From contig CAUTQX010000037.1 in the NCBI GenBank assembly GCA_963540705.1, positions 1 to 6,827 on the forward strand: DNA of 6,827 nt. Direction: 5' to 3'. The position numbers were made by a program, and so were the translations under genes. Of the stretch, positions 1 to 4,564 are shown in pieces. Numbering within the stretch: the stretch's first letter is position 1; each line of letters begins with the position of its first letter. The stretch is from Nanosynbacter sp963540705. GTDB lineage: Bacteria; Patescibacteriota; Saccharimonadia; Saccharimonadales; Saccharimonadaceae. The notes below the pieces were generated by a model. It was not told where the DNA came from, did no database searches, and saw nothing but the letters and a program-made list of their open reading frames with translations.

Positions 1-61
1 ATTATCCGCCGCTGGTGTAAGTGAATTGAAAATTTCAACGGAGACGTTTTTTGAGCAATGA
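1..61 (+). CDS. C-terminal end of an unidentified upstream gene (partial)
   Basis: Reading from base 2, the frame is open for 19 codons (LSAAGVSELKISTETFFEQ) and ends at TGA 59-61. The other two forward frames stop within 24 bases. The stop overlaps the ATG of the next gene as ATGA, the usual arrangement of translationally coupled genes, which is the main reason to believe this fragment is coding. It is too short to assign a family. If real, the acidic protein that follows belongs to an operon entering from the left. Confidence 0.45.
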   Translation, partial: LSAAGVSELKISTETFFEQ

Positions 62-1806
62 ACGAAGGTTTGGCGGATGGAGCGGGCGATTTTAATATTT
101 TCTCGGCGTTGAATGGTGGTGCTAATTTTCAGGGTTTATCTTCAGCAGAAATTGATGATGCTACTGCTGAATTAAATTTGGTAGAAGCGGTTGCTAGCGG
201 TGAGAAAATTGATACGTCATTTGCCGAAGAAAGCGAAGCGGAAACAACAGAAGAATGTTTGAGTGACGAAAGGCGATCGGAAATTTGCCAAAACGTAGTC
301 AGCGCAGCGTGCGCCAGTTGTGCTGCGGCGGGAACTTGCTCAATACTAAGAATGCGAAATTTTGCCAAAGAGAACTTACAGCCGGTAGCAGAAGAGCCGA
401 AGAGTTATTTGTCTGACTTAATGAATGATGATTGTGATTTTGTTGTTGCTGGATATGTCAGTGCTGATAACGAAGAGAAGACATCCGAGTCAATTGAAAA
501 AGATAGTCCACTGGAAAATGAAAAACCTGAATCCGTATCAGAAAAACCTGCGGTTAAGTCGGAAGTGAGCGATGATGATGCGTCGATGCGCGTGTCGGCG
601 GAAAGTAACGAAGTGAATGAATCGACGGATGATGAATGTTTGGATAGTGAGAGTACGTTGTCGGAAAATATTCCAAGCGCGAAAATAATCAAAGAAAATA
701 TCCCGCCGAAAACTAATGAAGAACCGGAAGAGACTGAGGCGGCTAGCCAAATTAACTTGGTGGATCCGGAATATGTCGATGAAAAAATAGACATTCATAA
801 AGAAGATACGCCTTTTGAAGATCAAACCCCGGTTGTTGATAAAGAGAATGAAGAATTACCTATAAAGAAAGATAGTTATATAGGGGATGAAAATAATATA
901 AGCTCTGCACCGATTTTGGAAGATTCTACTCCAAGGGAAGGTTTGGCTGAGAAAGTTATTCCTAATGAGTCAAATTCCTTACCTGTGCACGATTTTGTTC
1001 AAGTCAATAATGAAATTGATGTGGCGATGGATGATGACAATAATAATGCGCCAGTTGAGATTGAGTTGAGTGATGAGGTTGTGTGTGAAAGAATTGAATC
1101 TGTTGAGTTGATAGAAAATAAGAAGGATTCGCCAATTTTACCGCAACGCGATTTTGAGGAGCGTGAAGTGTATTTCGAAGATTCGGAGAATGTTGTTGCG
1201 GCTGAGAATTATAATAGGTGTTCGGTAGTTAGCGAAGAAGGTAATGAGATGGATGATTTGGGTGATTGTATAGAGTTGGATAAAGAAGATGTGTGTGAAT
1301 TAGAAGAATTGCCGACTAATAGGCCTGAAGTAATAAGACAATTTATTCCTAATTTGAAATTAGCCGATGATGAAATTGATCAGAGCAATATCGTCGATAA
1401 GGTTGTGAAAAAAGTCGCGAAAAAAACTCAATTGACTGAAGAATGTAACGGATTGGTTGCTGCAGATGATTACGATGAGGTAAAATGCTCTGTAAAAATT
1501 GAAGAGCCGAGCGATTATTGTGATGACATTGATAATGTTTTGAATAGGGGTTTAAATTTTCCAGTCCATCGGCAGACTTCTACTTCGCCAAATAATTCAT
1601 CGGAGGAAAAAGATAATTATAATTGCGACGGAGATGGCGCCAATAATACAAATACGTCTGGTGCTTATTCGGGGCTTTGGGCTGATGACAGTCCGTTGAA
1701 TCCGGAAGACGATAAGACTTCGAATAGCTATGGCGTCAGTATGTTTTTACCTTTAGTGGAATTGCTAGGTTTTTTGGCTATTAAGACCTCTTCGATAAAA
1801 CAGTAA
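58..1806 (+). CDS. Highly acidic, low-complexity protein of unknown function
   Basis: I do not recognise a family. The 582 residues hold about 141 Asp/Glu (roughly 24%), many Ser and Asn, and few aromatics, so most of the chain is probably disordered. Two places stand out. A cysteine cluster at C77, C85, C88 and C94 (C-x7-C-x2-C-x5-C) lies in a small Ala-rich, almost acid-free patch (residues 77-100) and could bind a metal or form disulphides. A hydrophobic stretch near the C-terminus (about 559-575, VSMFLPLVELLGFLAI) could be a short membrane anchor or a packing helix. There is no N-terminal signal peptide. Fifteen cysteines are scattered along it, several in similar acidic settings (EECLSDE, DDECLDSE, EECNG). 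The ATG at 58 is chosen for the ATGA overlap with the upstream stop; an in-frame TGA at 52-54 rules out an earlier start. A GGAG at 40-43 is rather far away (14 bases), so coupling may matter. Reality as a gene is likely; function is unknown. Confidence 0.75.
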   Translation: MNEGLADGAGDFNIFSALNGGANFQGLSSAEIDDATAELNLVEAVASGEKIDTSFAEESEAETTEECLSDERRSEICQNVVSAACASCAAAGTCSILRMRNFAKENLQPVAEEPKSYLSDLMNDDCDFVVAGYVSADNEEKTSESIEKDSPLENEKPESVSEKPAVKSEVSDDDASMRVSAESNEVNESTDDECLDSESTLSENIPSAKIIKENIPPKTNEEPEETEAASQINLVDPEYVDEKIDIHKEDTPFEDQTPVVDKENEELPIKKDSYIGDENNISSAPILEDSTPREGLAEKVIPNESNSLPVHDFVQVNNEIDVAMDDDNNNAPVEIELSDEVVCERIESVELIENKKDSPILPQRDFEEREVYFEDSENVVAAENYNRCSVVSEEGNEMDDLGDCIELDKEDVCELEELPTNRPEVIRQFIPNLKLADDEIDQSNIVDKVVKKVAKKTQLTEECNGLVAADDYDEVKCSVKIEEPSDYCDDIDNVLNRGLNFPVHRQTSTSPNNSSEEKDNYNCDGDGANNTNTSGAYSGLWADDSPLNPEDDKTSNSYGVSMFLPLVELLGFLAIKTSSIKQ

Positions 1807-1834
1807 ATAATCATAAGATAAGAATAGGGCATAG

Positions 1835-1840
1835 TATAAT
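1835..1840 (+). promoter_or_regulatory. Consensus -10 box (TATAAT) just upstream of hsdM
   Basis: A perfect TATAAT ends seven bases before the hsdM ATG. Transcription normally starts six to eight bases after the -10 box, so the first base of the message would fall at or next to the A of the start codon. No good -35 box lies about 17 bases upstream (the region reads cataag), and there is no TG extension. The 41-base gap between the acidic-protein gene and hsdM holds no terminator hairpin, so read-through from upstream is also possible. Confidence 0.5.
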
Positions 1841-1847
1841 ATTTAAT

Positions 1848-3431
1848 ATGACAACAGGTGATAATCGTAAAGAACAAGAACGTACCAAATTACATAATAC
1901 TATTTGGAAGATTGCAAATGAGCTGAGAGGTTCGGTTGATGGTTGGGATTTTAAAGCATATGTATTGGGATTCTTATTTTATCGGTTTATATCAGAAAAT
2001 TTGGTTAATCATCTTAATGCTGAAGAGCGAAAGACTGGCGCAAATGATTTTAATTATGCGGAACTTAGTGATGAACAGGCTGAGTTCGGTCGTGAGGAGA
2101 CAGTAAACGATAAAGGTTTTTATATTTTACCAAGTGAGTTGTTTGAAAATGTTCGTAAGCGCGCTAAAAATGATGAAAATCTAAACGAAACTCTGAATAA
2201 AGTATTTCGTAACATCGAACAGTCGGCTAAAGGTTTTGATAGTGAGGATGATTTTCGTGGGTTGTTCGACGACTTAGATGTTAATAGTAATAAACTTGGC
2301 TCGACTGTCGCTAGCCGTAATGAGCGATTGGTGAAGCTGATGAATGCTATTGGTGAATTGGAACTTGGTAGATTTGAAGATAATACAATTGATGCCTTTG
2401 GTGATGCGTATGAATATTTGATGACCATGTACGCTGGTAATGCTGGAAAATCTGGAGGTGAGTTTTTTACTCCACAAGAGGTAAGCGAGCTTCTGGCTAA
2501 AATAACTGTTGTCGGCAAAACGTCGGTGAATAAAGTATACGACCCAGCGGCAGGTTCTGGTTCGTTATTGCTAAAGTTTGCAAAAGTTCTAGGTAAGGAT
2601 AATGTTAGGCAAGGCTTTTATGGTCAAGAAATTAATATAACAACGTATAACCTTTGCCGTATTAACATGTTTCTTCACGACATTAATTATGAAAAGTTTA
2701 ATATTGCGCATGGTGATACATTAAAAGACCCAAAACATTGGGACGATGAGCCGTTTGATGCAATTGTTTCTAATCCACCGTATAGTATTAAATGGGACGG
2801 CGATAGTAATCCAACACTTATTAACGATCCACGATTTAGTCCAGCTGGAGTACTTGCTCCACGTAGCAAGGCTGACTTGGCGTTTACTATGCATATGTTG
2901 AGCTGGCTGAGCGCTAGCGGTACAGCGGCGATTGTTGAATTCCCTGGTGCTTTATATCGTGGCGGAGCTGAGGCAAAAATTCGTAAGTATTTGGTTGATA
3001 ACAATTATGTCGATGCCGTGATTCAATTGCCACCAGATTTATTCTTTGGTACGACGATTAGCACGTGTATATTAGTCTTAAAAAAGAATAAGACAGCAAG
3101 CGATATTTTGTTTATTGATGCCAGTGCTGAGTTTGTCCGTCGGGGTAATAAAAATAAGTTAAGCGAAGAAAATCGACAAAAAATACTGGATAGTTTCACG
3201 AATCGGCAAGATATTGATTATTTTGCAAAAGTCGTAACCTATGAAGATGTCGCCAATGACTACAATCTATCAGTTAGCTCGTATGTTGAGACGGAGGATA
3301 CGCAAGAAGTTATTAATATTACTGAGCTCAACGCTGATATTGCGAAGATTGTGGCTCGTCAGTCGGAGTTACGGACGGAGATTGATAAGATAGTTGCAGA
3401 TTTCGAAAAGGATAGTGATGATACAAGATAA
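1848..3431 (+). CDS. hsdM: Type I restriction-modification system methyltransferase subunit HsdM
   Basis: HsdM transfers a methyl group from S-adenosylmethionine to the N6 of adenine at the site chosen by HsdS, as M2S, and joins HsdR to form the restriction enzyme. The 527-residue length is normal. Residues 10-165 match the helical HsdM N-terminal domain (KLHNTIWKIANELRGSVDGW, FLFYRFISENL). The methyltransferase domain carries the motif X region GEFFTP (204-209), the SAM-binding motif I DPAAGSGSLL (232-241) and the catalytic motif IV NPPY (309-312). All key residues are present, so it should be active given an HsdS partner. A Glu/Lys/Asp-rich helical tail (about 490-527) fits contact with HsdS. 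No Shine-Dalgarno sequence lies at a working distance, and translation may be leaderless. The 3' end overlaps the next gene by 14 bases. Arg codons are mostly CGN (AGA/AGG about 4 of 26). No hsdS or hsdR is visible in the window. Confidence 0.96.
   Translation: MTTGDNRKEQERTKLHNTIWKIANELRGSVDGWDFKAYVLGFLFYRFISENLVNHLNAEERKTGANDFNYAELSDEQAEFGREETVNDKGFYILPSELFENVRKRAKNDENLNETLNKVFRNIEQSAKGFDSEDDFRGLFDDLDVNSNKLGSTVASRNERLVKLMNAIGELELGRFEDNTIDAFGDAYEYLMTMYAGNAGKSGGEFFTPQEVSELLAKITVVGKTSVNKVYDPAAGSGSLLLKFAKVLGKDNVRQGFYGQEINITTYNLCRINMFLHDINYEKFNIAHGDTLKDPKHWDDEPFDAIVSNPPYSIKWDGDSNPTLINDPRFSPAGVLAPRSKADLAFTMHMLSWLSASGTAAIVEFPGALYRGGAEAKIRKYLVDNNYVDAVIQLPPDLFFGTTISTCILVLKKNKTASDILFIDASAEFVRRGNKNKLSEENRQKILDSFTNRQDIDYFAKVVTYEDVANDYNLSVSSYVETEDTQEVINITELNADIAKIVARQSELRTEIDKIVADFEKDSDDTR
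3408..3412 (+). promoter_or_regulatory. Ribosome binding site deciding the RhuM start
   Basis: AAGGA inside the end of hsdM lies five bases before the ATG at 3418. It favours this ATG over the in-frame TTG at 3394, which has no comparable site. Family RhuM proteins also typically begin with residues like this ATG gives (MIQDNGNIIVY). Confidence 0.7.
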
Positions 3432-3933
3432 CGGCAATATCATTGTTTATGTTGATGATAATGGTAAGCCTCAAGTTGATGTTCGATTTCAGGATGAGAC
3501 GGTTTGGCTGACGCAAGCGCAACTGGTTGAGCTATATCAGTCGAGTAAAGCTAATGTTAGCGAACATATAAAAAATATCTTTGACGAGGGCGAGCTTGAT
3601 AAAAATTCAGTTGTTCGGAATTTCCGAACAACTGCCTCCGACGGCAAGAATTATGAAGTAAATTACTATAATCTCGACATGATTATCTCGCTTGGCTACC
3701 GCATCAGGTCAAATATCGCCACAAAGTTTCGTATTTGGGCAACTGATCGTTTGCGGGAGTATATCATTAAAAGCCTCAAGTTTTTGAGCGATTTTATAAT
3801 AGTTCTAGATCGTGTAATCAATATGTTCGTATTGACATTTGTATACAGGTTTGTTAGTATAATAAGTGCATCACCCCGTGTTGGATTTTCCTCAGCGGGG
3901 CTTTTTGTTATAGCGGAGGGACATAATGTCTAG
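3418..3933 (+). CDS. RhuM-family protein, C-terminally truncated (probable pseudogene)
   Basis: RhuM (virulence RhuM family) proteins are usually over 300 residues, of unknown biochemical role, and often encoded inside type I R-M loci next to hsdM and hsdS. Residues 1-118 match well: DVRFQDETVWLTQAQLVELY (helix-turn-helix-like start), HIKNIFDEGELDKNSVVRNF, TASDGKNYEVNYYNLDMIIS, LGYRIRSNIATKFRIWATDR and LREYIIK. The family normally continues with a Gly-rich DDERLK-type segment and a long C-terminal half. Here the match stops at Lys118 (codon 3769-3771), and the last 53 residues read like chance translation of non-coding DNA, passing through a promoter and a terminator-like hairpin. The frame then ends at TAG 3931-3933, overlapping the NYN start by eight bases. 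Start at 3418 (171 residues) was chosen by ribosome binding site and homology. The N-terminal domain may still be made, but loss of the rest suggests a broken gene. Confidence 0.85.
   Translation: MIQDNGNIIVYVDDNGKPQVDVRFQDETVWLTQAQLVELYQSSKANVSEHIKNIFDEGELDKNSVVRNFRTTASDGKNYEVNYYNLDMIISLGYRIRSNIATKFRIWATDRLREYIIKSLKFLSDFIIVLDRVINMFVLTFVYRFVSIISASPRVGFSSAGLFVIAEGHNV
3608..3634. repeat. 27-base perfect inverted repeat inside the RhuM gene
   Basis: Two 13-base arms (CAGTTGTTCGGAA and TTCCGAACAACTG) flank a single T at 3621, with every arm base paired. It codes for SVVRNFRTT, which agrees with RhuM family sequence, so the amino acids are not distorted. As RNA it would form a stable hairpin with a small A/U loop. 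No T-run follows, so it is not an intrinsic terminator. I see no second copy in the window. Confidence 0.85.
3832..3863 (+). promoter_or_regulatory. Promoter of the NYN-ATPase pair
   Basis: A perfect TTGACA (3832-3837) is followed by TATAAT at 3858-3863 with a long 20-base spacer, or by TAGTAT at 3855-3860 with an ideal 17-base spacer. Either way transcription would start near 3867-3871, leaving a leader of about 55-60 bases before the NYN ATG. It lies within the foreign sequence rather than in RhuM, consistent with a cassette that brings its own promoter. Confidence 0.65.
3874..3906 (+). terminator. Terminator-like hairpin in the leader of the NYN gene
   Basis: CCCCG (3874-3878) pairs with CGGGG (3896-3900), with a possible inner GGA/TCC pairing (3883-3885 with 3889-3891), and TTTTT follows at 3902-3906. 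This has the form of a rho-independent terminator, though the uninterrupted stem is only five pairs. It could end the hsdM-rhuM transcript. It also lies only a few bases after the predicted start from the promoter just upstream, so it could act as an attenuator for the NYN-ATPase message. Confidence 0.55.
3915..3920 (+). promoter_or_regulatory. Strong ribosome binding site of the NYN gene
   Basis: GGAGGG lies five bases before ATG 3926 and fixes that start. The hairpin-loop sequence TTCCTC (3888-3893) can pair with GAGGGA (3916-3921), so the site could be masked by the leader. Confidence 0.75.
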
Positions 3934-4564
3934 AAATCTACGTAGTAATCAAAAGAAAGTATTTATAGATGGTGAAAATTTTCGCCAAAGGGTAGTTGAA
4001 TTGTTATGTAATCAGGATGCTATCGAAGATAAAAACATACACTTTTCACTAGATGTACGCGGTTTAATCGAGGACGTTTTAGGAATTAACGGCGTTGAAA
4101 TTAATTACTATGCATCAGAAATTAAGATGCCAAGGGGCTATACTCCATCCACAAGGATTCAAGGGAGAGTGAATAAAATCAAGGAAAATTCACGTCGCTG
4201 GGTTGCAATGCTGAAGCAGCAAGATATTAATTATATCAAAGCTGGTAATTTGAAGGTGAAGGAGGGTAAGGAATGCAACCACTGCCACAAACCCCAAGAG
4301 ATTTTGCAGGAGAAGGGTGTTGATGTCCGTATGGCTTTAGATATGCTCGAAATAGCATATAAAACTAAGAATGTGGATATTGTGTCTGTTAGCTCTGACA
4401 CCGACCTCTGTCCAAGCTACCATAAGATTAGAAAACGCAAATGTAAAACAACCTATATTTGTTTTTCGGATAGCATCAATCGCGCTGTTGCTGCGGCAAC
4501 GGATGAGATTATCACTATTACACCACAGAAAGTCATGAGCTATTTTCAGGAAGAATTGGTATGA
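3926..4564 (+). CDS. NYN-domain (LabA-like, PIN-fold) predicted ribonuclease
   Basis: NYN domains share the PIN fold and cut RNA using metal ions held by a cluster of Asp residues. The 212-residue protein has the expected acids in order: VFIDGEN with D15 near the N-terminus, KGVDVRMALDML with D133 and D139, and SVSSDTDL with D158 and D160. The last of these matches the LabA-type form, followed by the usual basic helix (KIRKRKCK) and strand (TTYICF). A C-x2-C pair (C117, C120) before the KGVDV motif resembles the small cysteine-bearing insert seen in some LabA-like proteins. The key acids are intact, so activity is expected. No signal peptide or membrane segment is seen. Its stop overlaps the ATPase start by four bases (ATGA), so the two are probably made together and may form a toxin and sensor pair. 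Its RNA target cannot be read from the sequence. Confidence 0.88.
   Translation: MSRNLRSNQKKVFIDGENFRQRVVELLCNQDAIEDKNIHFSLDVRGLIEDVLGINGVEINYYASEIKMPRGYTPSTRIQGRVNKIKENSRRWVAMLKQQDINYIKAGNLKVKEGKECNHCHKPQEILQEKGVDVRMALDMLEIAYKTKNVDIVSVSSDTDLCPSYHKIRKRKCKTTYICFSDSINRAVAAATDEIITITPQKVMSYFQEELV
4548..4554 (+). promoter_or_regulatory. Ribosome binding site and ATGA coupling for the ATPase gene
   Basis: AGGAAGA inside the end of the NYN gene precedes ATG 4561 by about six bases (nine from the AGGA core). The ATG shares bases with the NYN stop (ATGA 4561-4564), which predicts translational coupling and fixed relative amounts of the two proteins. Confidence 0.65.

Larger units (their letters stand above)
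3772..3925 (+). other. Junction segment between RhuM remnant and NYN gene
   Basis: These 154 bases begin where similarity to RhuM stops and end at the NYN start codon. They look non-coding: the forward frame gives a hydrophobic, featureless peptide. They hold a promoter-like pair, a GC hairpin with a T-run and a strong ribosome binding site, listed separately. I read this as the left end of an inserted or recombined cassette. No terminal inverted repeat, target duplication or tRNA-like attachment site is visible at the left edge; the right edge lies outside the window. Confidence 0.6.

Noticed and set aside
129..825. Open frames on the minus strand inside the acidic-protein gene
   Set aside because: They are Ser- and Phe-rich mirror images of Asp/Glu-rich codons, have no recognisable domain, and overlap a better-supported plus-strand gene.
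2120..3004. Minus-strand frames opposite hsdM
   Set aside because: hsdM is certain from its motifs and the opposite frames carry no known domain; they are shadows.
3394..3417. TTG start adding eight residues to the RhuM protein
   Set aside because: It lacks a good ribosome binding site, and family members start at the equivalent of the ATG at 3418, which has AAGGA at proper spacing.
3795..3800. A second TATAAT in the junction segment
   Set aside because: No -35-like sequence lies 16-18 bases upstream, and no TG extension is present; AT-rich sequence gives such boxes by chance.
58..4564. Alternative genetic code with UGA as Gly or Trp
   Set aside because: UGA ends the NYN gene and apparently the left-hand gene at tidy ATGA junctions, and none of the well-identified proteins contains an in-frame UGA.
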